Below, in pieces: positions 1-7,194 of a stretch of 64,000 nucleotides of DNA. Origin of the DNA: Clostridiaceae bacterium (GTDB lineage: Bacteria; Bacillota; Clostridia; Oscillospirales; Butyricicoccaceae). The translations under genes were made by a program, and so were the position numbers. The DNA lies in NCBI GenBank assembly GCA_009911355.1, contig QXXE01000014.1:1-64000 (forward strand), given 5' to 3'. A model generated the notes under the pieces. That model had not been told where the DNA came from and did no database searches. It saw only the letters and a list, made by a program, of their open reading frames with translations. Numbering within the stretch: the first letter of the stretch is position 1; each line of letters begins with the position of its first letter.

Positions 1-362
1 TCATCTTTCTTCAGTTTTTTCAAATTTCCTATTGACTTTTCCTTTGCAGACTTTTCCAGAATGACAGTCAGCCATTCGTCTGCCAATGCCTGAAATGCAG
101 GTGCAAGAAAATTCAGCCGATGCGAAAAGGCCGCATAACTTGGCAGCTTAGGAAACCAGTCCAATAAATGGTTTTTGGTGTAGTCATTGATCGTTCGCTG
201 CTCGAATCTCCGCTGGCAAATGCCCCGCAAATATACGGTTATACACTCCTCATCACTGAATTCGGGACGGAAATTATTGCTTTGGCGTTGCGTCATGGCT
301 TCCATCGTGTTATCATGCTCACTGACAGCGCAATAGAGCTTTATGAGATTTGTTTGCCACAT
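1..362 (-). CDS. IS982-family transposase, N-terminal part (runs off the window)
   Basis: The frame is open from an ATG at 362 down to base 1, giving at least 120 residues and no stop. It begins MWQTNLIKLYC and carries FSDEECITVYLRGI and YTKNHLLDWFPKLPSYAAF, a pattern I recognise from the helical N-terminal domain of IS982-type DDE transposases. The catalytic part would lie to the left of the window. The last residues, a lysine-rich KEKSIGNLKKLKKD stretch, look less typical, so the gene may already be degraded there. The 5' part is duplicated just upstream (430-612). The family call is from motif memory. Confidence 0.6.
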   Translation of the reverse strand, partial: MWQTNLIKLYCAVSEHDNTMEAMTQRQSNNFRPEFSDEECITVYLRGICQRRFEQRTINDYTKNHLLDWFPKLPSYAAFSHRLNFLAPAFQALADEWLTVILEKSAKEKSIGNLKKLKKD

Positions 363-681
363 ACTTGCATTCTCTGCTCTTTTGCGCTGTTTGTCTACCC
401 TTTTCTACTCTTGACTCGCATTTTTAGTATAATCATAGATCGTATTCTGCTCAAATTTCCCGCTGGCTGATACCCCACAAATAAATGGTGTTACACTCCT
501 TGTCGCTGAATTGGGGACGGAAATTATTGCTTTGACGTTGTGTTGCAGCTTCTATTGTGCTATAATGATCGCAGACAACGCAATAAAGCTTAATGAGATT
601 TGTTTGCCACATACTTACATTCTCTGCTCTTTTGCACTGTTTGGCTACCCTTTTCTACTCTTGATTCGCATTTATAGTATT
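178..681. repeat. Tandem direct duplication of about 250 bp (units about 178-430 and 429-681)
   Basis: The two units align end to end, including the sequence upstream of the transposase ATG (415-431 against 664-681), with scattered substitutions and a one-base indel. The divergence shows the duplication is not recent. At the junction the end of the right unit and the start of the left unit share an A/T-rich ATACTAAAAATGCGA-like stretch, which fits a microhomology-mediated event. Confidence 0.6.
430..612 (-). pseudogene. Duplicated, frameshifted 5' fragment of the IS982-type transposase
   Basis: A second copy of the transposase start reads from an ATG at 612 as MWQTNLIKLYCVVC, then FRPQFSDKECNTIYLWGISQRE. 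An extra base relative to the left copy then puts a stop in frame near 451. After the shift the homology resumes as EQNTIYDYTKN and ends abruptly at the upstream region of the left copy. It is a remnant and cannot make a transposase. Confidence 0.6.
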
Positions 682-716
682 CGGGTGAAATAAAACGCTG
701 GAAGGAGAAATAAGGA

Positions 717-947
717 ATGAAACGGGATATATCGAATTTGCGAATGTGGAAAGACTTATTGTGGATATTAGTTGGTTGTTATGGCTTGTTTTGCATTTGG
801 TTACTGTTCGATTCATACAGTCAAACTTTGGCTTCCAATACAGAAATGCTAAATTCGTTATATTTTCCACATTATCTTGCTTTCATCTTGCTGCTTCTTC
901 ATGCAATTACGACCTCTGCTATTTTCCGCATATTAAATAACACATGA
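717..947 (+). CDS. Small two-helix membrane protein
   Basis: The 76-residue product has a charged start (MKRDISNLRMWKD) and two hydrophobic segments, about residues 12-30 and 50-68, each long enough to cross the membrane. An AAGGAG ribosome binding site stands nine bases before the ATG, which supports real translation. A stem-loop terminator follows about 100 bases downstream. I do not recognise a family. It sits alone between IS remnants and an oppositely oriented gene. Confidence 0.55.
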   Translation: MKRDISNLRMWKDLLWILVGCYGLFCIWLLFDSYSQTLASNTEMLNSLYFPHYLAFILLLLHAITTSAIFRILNNT

Positions 948-1050
948 TGGAACAACATTCTGCATTTGGGGGTTTAAATTCCTTTTTATACATTTCCGTA
1001 TGTGCAATTAGAATTTCATTGTATTTATAATAAATTATGTGCAAATAGAC

Positions 1051-1075
1051 AAAAGCCCCCTGATCGGGGCTTTTT
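1051..1075. terminator. Bidirectional intrinsic terminator
   Basis: AAAAGCCCC, a short TGAT-containing loop, then GGGGCTTTTT. Runs of A on the left and T on the right allow use in both directions, by the small membrane protein on the left and the leftward hypothetical gene ending at 1123. Confidence 0.75.
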
Positions 1076-1122
1076 GTACTGTCCGCACACTCTGAATCTG
1101 GTCAGTATCACGAAGGAATTTT

Positions 1123-1872
1123 TTATGTTTCCCTCTCTTCTTGACACAGATCCGAAATTGCCTGCGGCATTCTCCATTCAATGATGGCGGTTTGATGCTC
1201 TACGCGGCAAAGCGGCGCGATAAATGCAAGCGGGAATGGCGCGACCGGGGAAAATGGGCAGCTGATCTGCAACCCGTTCTCCGTCACTTTGCAGGTTATA
1301 TCCCCTCGTGCGAGAGCCGCGTCCAGCAGCGCATCCCCGGTTTTCATCTCCTCCACTTCTGGATTCATCTGCTGATTATCAACTTCGTTTCCCGCTGTAT
1401 TCACTGCGGCTTCCTGCAACGGCGTTCGTCCACTGTCTAACGTTTCATCGGTTCCCAACAGCGTTCGGCCTGCCTGCGCTGACTTTCCGGCAGTCTCCTG
1501 TGGTGTTCGGCTTCCCTGCGCAGATTCTCCTGCCGTCCCAATCGCTCCCGATGTGACCTCCAACACTTCTTCCGCAGTGCTGATCTCCGCCGTTTCCTCC
1601 TGTGCAGTGCGCGCACCACCGTCAGAAAGGTAAAACTGCGACGGAAGCCCCTCTACCCCCGCCTGCCGCAGCGTCTCCCGCGAAACCCGCCGTTCCAGCT
1701 TCAGCCGCCCGTCTACCGGTTCCAGCACACCGATCAGGAAATTGCTCCCCTCGCAGTAGCAGCGCAGCAGCCGCGACAATTCGCACGGTGGCCTGCAATC
1801 TACCCGGAACCAAACTGCGCGCCCTTCGTCACGCACCTGCACTTCCCCATCCAGCAATCCCCAGGTTTCCAT
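1123..1872 (-). CDS. Hypothetical protein with two domains joined by a T/A/G/E-rich linker
   Basis: The 249-residue protein has a compact N-terminal domain (residues 1-85; METWGLLDGEVQVRDEG, CRPPCELSRLLRCYCEG, LERRVSRETLR). A repetitive linker follows (about 90-165) with recurring RTP/GRTL and TAGxSAQ elements, then a C-terminal domain (about 175-245) with PFSPVAPFPLAFIAPLCRV. I recall N-terminal domains of this look in many Oscillospirales hypotheticals but know no function. No signal peptide or membrane segment is visible. It is a single gene with its own likely promoter (TATAAT on the minus strand at 1981-1986). Confidence 0.6.
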   Translation of the reverse strand: METWGLLDGEVQVRDEGRAVWFRVDCRPPCELSRLLRCYCEGSNFLIGVLEPVDGRLKLERRVSRETLRQAGVEGLPSQFYLSDGGARTAQEETAEISTAEEVLEVTSGAIGTAGESAQGSRTPQETAGKSAQAGRTLLGTDETLDSGRTPLQEAAVNTAGNEVDNQQMNPEVEEMKTGDALLDAALARGDITCKVTENGLQISCPFSPVAPFPLAFIAPLCRVEHQTAIIEWRMPQAISDLCQEERET

Positions 1873-1910
1873 AACGCGTTCCCCTTTCCGGCACGCAAAA
1901 AGCTGCGCAG

Positions 1911-1980
1911 CCCTGATACTACAAGGCTACGCCCAGCGGGCGAGAAATATGACTCGCGGCGGCATATCAGTCTGCCAGGG
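1911..1980. other. Predicted structured leader or RNA element
   Basis: The ends pair (CCCTGAT with ATCAG and CAGGG), and a GCGAG/CTCGC hairpin sits at the centre (1940-1957). The element lies just downstream of a minus-strand TATAAT at 1981-1986, so it would form the 5' leader of the gene starting at 1872. No known riboswitch family was recognised. The rest of the gene-free stretch 1873-2290 shows only overlapping spurious frames and a plus-strand TATAAA near 2238. Confidence 0.25.
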
Positions 1981-2290
1981 ATTATAACCTGCTTGCCAGC
2001 ATTTACGCGGCAGCTTTCAGTTCCTCCGTCCTATCCGCAAGTATAAAAGGGACTCCAAAGGGACGGGCCGCCGCCATAAAAAGCGTCCGTTCGGATGCGC
2101 GGCGGCGAATGTAAGCGGCAGTACGCGATTTTCGAGCACACCGCCAACAACATAACAATGGAATATGATTTATGGAACAGCCAAGCCCCTCTGGCGCATC
2201 TTTCCGAAAATCCAAACAAAATATCAGGATACGGGTATAAATTCCATTTTTTAGTCAAACCTTCTAACAAACTACAACTTAGGAGGCGAC

Positions 2291-2620
2291 ATGATGCCGC
2301 AATCCCTCAATTTCCGACACCGTATCCTTTTGATCCTGCCGCTTGCGGCGCTGCTTTTCGGGCTCTCTGCCTATTTCAGCCTGCATACCGGCGCGCCTGA
2401 GCCGCTCCCCGTCTCCGCACCCGCCGAGCCCTCCGCAAAATACGCCGCCCGCACGCTGGACGGCAGGCTTGCAATCTACCGCGCCGGGGCGCGCTATCCA
2501 ATGGAGGTCACCGACATTGAAGTCGATTCCCTCCCCCTCGCCGACCAGGAAGCGCTGGCAGAAGGTATTGACTTGGCTGACGAGGAAGCCATCGCGCACC
2601 TGCTGGAAGACTATTCCTGA
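2291..2620 (+). CDS. BofC-like C-terminal domain protein, membrane anchored
   Basis: The 109-residue protein has an N-terminal hydrophobic anchor (ILLILPLAALLFGLSAYFSL, about residues 11-30), a proline/alanine linker, and a C-terminal domain with YAARTLDGRLAIYRAG and VTDIEVDSLPLADQEAL. That pattern resembles the BofC (bypass of forespore C) C-terminal domain found in short Clostridia proteins. TTAGGAGGCG just before the ATG is a near-perfect ribosome binding site. It lies 76 bases upstream of a pdaA-like gene, which fits a sporulation or cell-envelope pair. The role itself is inferred. Confidence 0.65.
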   Translation: MMPQSLNFRHRILLILPLAALLFGLSAYFSLHTGAPEPLPVSAPAEPSAKYAARTLDGRLAIYRAGARYPMEVTDIEVDSLPLADQEALAEGIDLADEEAIAHLLEDYS

Positions 2621-2696
2621 CCGCCGCCCCGCATCCGCAGCGGCTGCGGGTTCTAACGCGCCGCCCGCTTGCATAAGCTGCTGTGAGGTGGTAAAT

Positions 2697-3503
2697 ATGC
2701 GAAAAAGGACCTTCCGCAAACTGTTCACGCTCGCCCTCTGCGTCGCGTTGGGCAGCAGCGTTTATGCTTTTGGCAACCCCTATTTGCAGCCGGAACCCGC
2801 CGTTGCCGCTGCGTCGACCGATTGGGGGCTCTCCTTCCAGAGCGAAGGCGCGGCCCCGATCGGCAACGCAACCGCCGCCGAGCTCTCTGCGTACAATGCC
2901 TATTATGTCGGCGACACCTCAAAAAAGGTGATCTACCTGACCTTTGACGCGGGCTTTGAGAACGGCAACACCCCCGCAATCCTCGACGCGCTGAAAAAAC
3001 ACAACGCGCCCGCCTGCTTTTTCCTTGTGGGCAACTACATTGAGACTGCGCCCGACCTCGTCCAGCGCATGGTCGACGAAGGGCACCTGGTCGGCAACCA
3101 CACCTGGTCGCACCCGGACATGTCAAAAATCAGCGATCCCGCCGCCTTTTCCGAGGAGCTCGGCAAGCTGGAAGACGCTTACCAATCGCTCATCGGCAAG
3201 CCGCTGCCCAAGCTCTACCGCCCCCCGCAGGGGAAATATTCGGCTGAAAATCTCCAACAGGCGCAGTCGCTCGGCTACACCTCGGTGTTCTGGTCGCTCG
3301 CCTACGTCGACTGGTACACCGACAACCAGCCGACCGCCGAGCAAGCCTTCTCCAAGCTGCTGCCGCGCATCCATCCCGGCGCGATCGTGCTGCTGCACTC
3401 GACCTCTTCGACCAACGCCTCCATCCTTGACGAGCTGCTTACGAAATGGGAATCCAGCGGCTATACCTTCGGCTCGCTCACCGACCTGCAAAAATCCCTC
3501 TGA
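2697..3503 (+). CDS. pdaA: Polysaccharide deacetylase, PdaA-like (delta-lactam biosynthesis)
   Basis: The 268-residue exported enzyme belongs to the NodB/carbohydrate esterase 4 fold. Residues 1-35 form a signal peptide. LTFDAGFENGNTPAILDAL carries the first catalytic Asp, HLVGNHTWSHPDMS the zinc-binding His pair, YRPPQGKYS the third motif, and IVLLHS the last. The FDAGFENG form of motif 1 is typical of PdaA, which removes the N-acetyl group from muramic acid so that muramic delta-lactam can form in the spore cortex. The ATG at 2697 was chosen because GTGAGGTGG precedes it; the longer open frame upstream is an out-of-frame shadow of the previous gene. Confidence 0.88.
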   Translation: MRKRTFRKLFTLALCVALGSSVYAFGNPYLQPEPAVAAASTDWGLSFQSEGAAPIGNATAAELSAYNAYYVGDTSKKVIYLTFDAGFENGNTPAILDALKKHNAPACFFLVGNYIETAPDLVQRMVDEGHLVGNHTWSHPDMSKISDPAAFSEELGKLEDAYQSLIGKPLPKLYRPPQGKYSAENLQQAQSLGYTSVFWSLAYVDWYTDNQPTAEQAFSKLLPRIHPGAIVLLHSTSSTNASILDELLTKWESSGYTFGSLTDLQKSL

Positions 3504-3547
3504 CCCCCTGTCTTTTCCTTCCTTTTTGGGAGTCCTCCTTTTACTTC

Positions 3548-3585
3548 AGGGCGCGTATGGCGGCTCCGGCTGCCATACGCGCCCT
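3548..3585 (+). terminator. Long hairpin downstream of pdaA
   Basis: A 13-bp perfect stem (GGGCGCGTATGGC paired with its complement) is followed by a short, weak T run. It probably ends the bofC-like/pdaA transcript. Confidence 0.6.
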
Positions 3586-3736
3586 TTCACGCTGCTGGGC
3601 AACTGTTGGAACGTTAAAGTAAAAACTCCACAAAAATACGCAAACCTATCCAAAACATGCTCTATCAGCTTTCCATGTTCACAATTTCTTTACGAATCCG
3701 CAACTTTTTGATAACCATTTCCCCTCTTCCCCGCGG

Positions 3737-3742
3737 TATAAT
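3737..3742 (+). promoter_or_regulatory. -10 box for a small ORF
   Basis: A perfect TATAAT lies 22 bases before the ATG at 3765. TTGATA about 23 bases upstream is too distant for a canonical -35 element, so the upstream half of the promoter is uncertain. Confidence 0.4.
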
Positions 3743-3764
3743 GCTTATCAGAAAGGAGAGCAAA

Positions 3765-3890
3765 ATGCTTCTATACTACATCCTTCAGGCATGCGGCCTC
3801 GGCAGCGAAGCCTTCCGCATCCTGCCCCGTCTCCCCGGACGGTTCCAGCGTTGGCTGGGCCTCGTCCCCGTCCGAACCGGCGGCTGTTAA
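3765..3890 (+). CDS. Candidate 41-residue peptide
   Basis: MLLYYILQACGLGSEAFRIL opens a short frame ending RTGGC. It has a clear AAGGAG ribosome binding site seven to eight bases before the ATG, a TATAAT box upstream, and a strong terminator 50 bases after the stop. The whole looks like a compact monocistronic unit. The N-terminal third is hydrophobic and the rest is arginine/proline rich. I recognise no family; coding status is inferred from the signals alone. Confidence 0.4.
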   Translation: MLLYYILQACGLGSEAFRILPRLPGRFQRWLGLVPVRTGGC

Positions 3891-3940
3891 TTTGCCCATA
3901 TCTTACCTGCTAAAGTTCACCATATTCCCCTTTTTACCTG

Positions 3941-3969
3941 AAAAAGCCCGGTTTCTGCCGGGCTTTTTC
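3941..3969 (+). terminator. Intrinsic terminator
   Basis: AAAAAGCCCGG, loop TTTCTG, CCGGGCTTTTT. It ends the small transcript that starts near 3745. Confidence 0.8.
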
Positions 3970-4002
3970 ACATGGCGGCGCATATCGTGATGTATCCCAC
4001 AG

Positions 4003-4032
4003 AAAAATGCCTGCCGCGAGGGCAGGCATTTC
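4003..4032 (-). terminator. Terminator of the blaI-blaR1 operon
   Basis: On the minus strand AATGCCTGCC, a short loop and GGCAGGCATTTTT form a stem with a T tail, about 30 bases past the blaR1 stop. Confidence 0.75.
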
Positions 4033-4064
4033 GTATTGTGTGCCAATTGGAGTGCACAGGCAGC

Positions 4065-5423
4065 TTACTGCTCTGCAACCACGCTATAAAGCTTCTCCCC
4101 GATCCCAACAGTCAGCGAGCCGTCGGCTTCGACCTCGTAATTTACATCAAAGCCTTTGGCTTCCGCCGACTCCGGCGTACTCATCGACACGGTAACCTCG
4201 CTGCCGTCCTCTGCCAGGAACGGCTTTGCCACCATCATCGAACCGTCCCGGAGACCCGCAAGCAGCTCCTCCATGTCTGCGACCGTCATGTCATAGGTCT
4301 CCTGCGACAGACGGCCCGCTTCGATCTCGTCCAGCAGCGCGACCTTCTGTTCCTCCAAATAAGCGGCGTATTCCTCCGCTGTGTAGAATTCCAGATCGTC
4401 AGCACCAGTGATGACACAGTCCGCCTCATTCGCGACAGAAACGATCATGCATTCCGAACCGTCTCCTTTCTCGGTCACAGTATAGTACCCTGTCTTCACA
4501 TCGTAATTCTGCATGCCCTCAACATCCGCAGAAGCGCCTCCCGGCGCGTTGGTTGCAAACGCAGAGGTCGTACAGAGGATCATAGCCGTCGCAGCAGTCA
4601 GCGCGAACATCGATTTTTTACGGTTTGTCATAATATTTCGTATCCTTTCTTCCAGCGGGTTATGCAGAAACCCGCAAACTACCGGCGAGCGCCCCTGCGG
4701 GCGTCCCGCCATTGTGATTAGTGCAAGCGCATAGGCGCGGCGCTGCCCGTCGTTCAGTCCCCGGAGCACCCACTCGTCGCAGGAAACCTCAAGGTCGCGC
4801 CCGAGCAGCACGGCCATCACCCATGCCGCCGGGTTGAACCAGTGTACCGCCGCCGCGCCCAGCGCAAGCAGCTTCCAAAGGTTATCCAGCCGCCGCAGGT
4901 GTACCTTTTCATGCAGCAGGATATAAGGCAGCAGGCTTTCCTGCACGCCCTCGGGCACCAGGATGCGCGGGCGCACAATGCCGCAAAGGCAGGGCGAGCC
5001 GATCCCCTCGCAGACGTACACGCCGTCCCCGACCGGCCGCGCCTTCCGGCTGCGGCGCACATTGTCAAGGTAAACTACGGCAATCCCGAGCAGCAGCAGC
5101 GCCGCACCGAAAAGCCACACCTTGCCGAGGAAATCGCAAACGTTCGGCAGCGCTTCGCGCACCGGCATCCCCGCCGCAGGGACGAGCGGATACCGCGCTG
5201 TGACGGCAGCTGCGGGCAACCCCTGCGCACGTGCGGCCCCAAACAGCCGCCAGACGCTCACCGGCGAGGGCAGCCGCACCGGGCACAGCAGCCGCACCGC
5301 AGCTGCCAGCCACAGCACAACAAACGCTGTGCGCGGCAGGTACCGCCGCAGGGCCGCACGCAGCAGCACAACCACCGCGATCAGCACTGCGCCGTTCATG
5401 CTCAGTTCAAGCAGTCCAAGCAT
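4065..5423 (-). CDS. blaR1: M56 family metallopeptidase, BlaR1/MecR1-like antirepressor
   Basis: The 452-residue membrane protein starts with two helices (about 5-22 and 32-48) and a third near 101-120. The cytoplasmic gluzincin domain carries HEKVH at 171-175 and the downstream CDEWVL motif of the M56 family. After another membrane segment (about residues 265-290, MFALTAATAMILCTTSAFA) comes an acidic extracytoplasmic domain of about 160 residues that does not resemble a penicillin-binding sensor. BlaR1-type proteins cleave or inactivate the partner BlaI repressor on signal. The signal here is unlikely to be a beta-lactam sensed in the standard way. The gene follows blaI by nine bases. Confidence 0.82.
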   Translation of the reverse strand: MLGLLELSMNGAVLIAVVVLLRAALRRYLPRTAFVVLWLAAAVRLLCPVRLPSPVSVWRLFGAARAQGLPAAAVTARYPLVPAAGMPVREALPNVCDFLGKVWLFGAALLLLGIAVVYLDNVRRSRKARPVGDGVYVCEGIGSPCLCGIVRPRILVPEGVQESLLPYILLHEKVHLRRLDNLWKLLALGAAAVHWFNPAAWVMAVLLGRDLEVSCDEWVLRGLNDGQRRAYALALITMAGRPQGRSPVVCGFLHNPLEERIRNIMTNRKKSMFALTAATAMILCTTSAFATNAPGGASADVEGMQNYDVKTGYYTVTEKGDGSECMIVSVANEADCVITGADDLEFYTAEEYAAYLEEQKVALLDEIEAGRLSQETYDMTVADMEELLAGLRDGSMMVAKPFLAEDGSEVTVSMSTPESAEAKGFDVNYEVEADGSLTVGIGEKLYSVVAEQ

Positions 5424-5432
5424 CCCGCCACC

Positions 5433-5795
5433 TCATTTCAGCCGGTCGACCAGCTCGCGCAGACGGTCGACCTCCTCCGGCGGCAGCTGCTTCTGCCCGC
5501 CCACAAAGGCCGAGAACAGAAGGCTCGGCGAGCCGTCAAACAGCTTTTCCAGCAGGCTTTCGGCTTCCCGCTGCTGCACCTCCGCCTTTGTCACCAGCGC
5601 ATGGCAGACAAACCCGGGCTCCCGCCGCTCGATCGCCTGCTTCTCCACCAGTTTTTTAATAATGGTGTAGGTCGTGTTGCGGTTCCAGCCGGTCTCCGCC
5701 GCCAGCCGCTTCGCCAGCGCCCCCGCGCTCATATCCCCCCCGCTCCAAAGCTGCTCCATCACCTTGAGTTCGGAATCAAACAGCTTCTGTTCCAT
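5433..5795 (-). CDS. blaI: BlaI/MecI/CopY family transcriptional repressor
   Basis: The 120-residue winged-helix protein reads MEQKLFDSELKVMEQLW, then the recognition region TGWNRNTTYTIIKKLVEKQAIERREPGF. Both are diagnostic of the BlaI family. The C-terminal half should dimerise and hold the site cleaved through BlaR1. The start at 5795 was chosen over the in-frame ATG at 5816 because GAAGGAGGGAG sits immediately before it. It is first in the operon and its promoter carries dyad sequences, so autorepression is likely. Confidence 0.88.
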   Translation of the reverse strand: MEQKLFDSELKVMEQLWSGGDMSAGALAKRLAAETGWNRNTTYTIIKKLVEKQAIERREPGFVCHALVTKAEVQQREAESLLEKLFDGSPSLLFSAFVGGQKQLPPEEVDRLRELVDRLK

Positions 5796-5817
5796 GAAAC
5801 TCCCTCCTTCGGTCATA

Positions 5818-5893
5818 TGACGATTCCAGTAGTCGACTACAATATGATACTATCACGATCGTCAGCCTTTGTCAATGACTATTTCGATCGTCA
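5818..5893 (-). promoter_or_regulatory. blaI promoter and probable BlaI operators
   Basis: On the minus strand TTGACA (5870-5875) and TAGTAT (5847-5852) are separated by exactly 17 bases. ACGATCGTCA (5855-5864) lies in the spacer region and a close copy (5884-5893) lies 29 bases upstream. An inverse half, TGACGAT, lies at 5818-5824, and the perfect dyad GTAGTCGACTAC lies at 5829-5840. The placement over the promoter fits autorepression by BlaI, though the sites are not the textbook TACA/TGTA form. Confidence 0.6.
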
Positions 5894-5899
5894 CAAAAA

Positions 5900-6235
5900 T
5901 TACACAGTTCCTACACAATTGCGGCCGCTGCTTTCGCAGGCCACTGCCAGCCATCCTTCCAAAGGCCATCGTTCAAGCGCAGGCAGGCCCATGCTGCACC
6001 ATAGCGCAGGAAATACATCAGCTTCCCCGCCGCCGATACCCGGTTGACGCAAAAATGGCCGTCCTTGGACAGCCATTTTAATATGGATTTTTTCAGCGCT
6101 TGTTTCCCCCTTCCGGGCGGATTGCTGGACTGCATCCCCAGGATCAGCGCCGCCGGCCGCGATCAGCCTGTCGTAAACCCTGCCGGAAAACTCCGCGTAT
6201 TCGGCAATGCTCGGGACAATCTGAAATGCTTTCAT
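5900..6235 (-). pseudogene. Short ORF coupled to the transketolase stop, probably a gene remnant
   Basis: An ATG overlaps the transketolase stop (ATGA), as expected for a coupled next gene. It opens MKAFQIVPSIAEYAEFSGRV, which looks like the beginning of a folded enzyme. After about 50 residues the frame enters the operon terminator at 6052-6079 and then the blaI upstream region, so the continuation to 5900 is not credible. The best reading is a downstream gene mostly deleted, or a very short peptide. I could not assign a family. Confidence 0.3.
6052..6079 (-). terminator. Terminator of the carbohydrate operon
   Basis: On the minus strand AAAATGGCTGTCC and GGACGGCCATTTTT pair around a two-base loop with a T tail. 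It stands about 150 bases beyond the transketolase gene, which ends at 6232. Confidence 0.75.
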
Positions 6236-7194
6236 CCCTGCCGCCCCTTCCGTACCACCGCCAGGCGCACCGCGTCCGCAATATGCCGCGCTGTCAGCCC
6301 AAAATGCTCTGCAAGCTCATCCAGCTTGCCAACCTCGCCGAAACGGTCCTGCACGCCGACCATCTCCATCGGCGCAGGGCATCCCTTTGCAAGCACAGAC
6401 GCAACCGCCGCGCCCAGCCCACTCATCACATTGTGGTTTTCTGCCGTGACAACCGCGCCGGTTTCGCGCGCCGCCGCCAGCACGGCGTCCTCATCAAGCG
6501 GTTTCCAGGTAAACATATCCAGCACCCGCACGGAAATCCCTTCCCCGGCCAGCATCGCGGCAGCTTCGGCAGCTTCCGAAACGCAGAAGCCGCTCACAAT
6601 CACGGTTACGTCCTGGCCTTCGCAGACCGTGACGGCTTTGCCAATCGTAAACCGCGTACCTTCCGGATGGACGCGCTTTACCGCCTTGCGCACCAGCCGC
6701 AGGTACGCCATGCCATACTGTTCTGCCAGCTGGGGGATCAGCGCTTTCAGCATGACGCTGTCGGTTGGTTCCAATACGGTCATTTCCGGGATGGCGCGCA
6801 TGATGCCCATATCCTCAAACGGCATATGCGTCCCGCCGTTGAGCTGTGCTGTAATGCCGGGGTCGGAGCCCACCAGCTTCACATTCTGCCGCGCATAAGC
6901 GCCCGACAGAAACACCTGGTCGCAGGCACGGCGGGTCAGGAACGGCGCGAAGGTATGGGCAAACGGGATTTTCCCCGCTGCCGACATGCCGCAGGCAACG
7001 CCGACCATATTGGCCTCCTGAATGCCGCAGTCGATCATCCGATCGGGAAATCGCTCTGCAAAGGGCTTCATCCCCATCGCCGCCATCAGGTCCGCGTCGA
7101 GCGCAACCACTTCCGGGCAGCGCCCAGCCAGCTCCATCATCGCCTCACAATAGCTCTCGCGCATATCCTTCTCTTTGATTTGAAACTGCATCAT
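6232..7194 (-). CDS. Transketolase, C-terminal (pyrimidine-binding and transketolase C) subunit
   Basis: The 320-residue protein corresponds to the second half of transketolase. It has the thiamine-pyrimidine domain (ALDADLMAAMG; FPDRMIDCGIQEANMVGVACG with the catalytic Glu) and the C-terminal domain from about residue 195 (VTVCEGQDVTVIVSG). It pairs with the N-terminal subunit just upstream through an ATGA overlap, so equal synthesis is expected. Split transketolases are common in catabolic operons of Clostridia, where they transfer two-carbon units among sugar phosphates in the cytoplasm. Confidence 0.9.
   Translation of the reverse strand: MMQFQIKEKDMRESYCEAMMELAGRCPEVVALDADLMAAMGMKPFAERFPDRMIDCGIQEANMVGVACGMSAAGKIPFAHTFAPFLTRRACDQVFLSGAYARQNVKLVGSDPGITAQLNGGTHMPFEDMGIMRAIPEMTVLEPTDSVMLKALIPQLAEQYGMAYLRLVRKAVKRVHPEGTRFTIGKAVTVCEGQDVTVIVSGFCVSEAAEAAAMLAGEGISVRVLDMFTWKPLDEDAVLAAARETGAVVTAENHNVMSGLGAAVASVLAKGCPAPMEMVGVQDRFGEVGKLDELAEHFGLTARHIADAVRLAVVRKGRQG

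Noticed and set aside
2003-2270. Two overlapping leftward ORFs before the BofC-like gene
   Set aside because: No ribosome binding sites, mutually overlapping frames, unconvincing composition, and they run under the likely promoter of the rightward gene.
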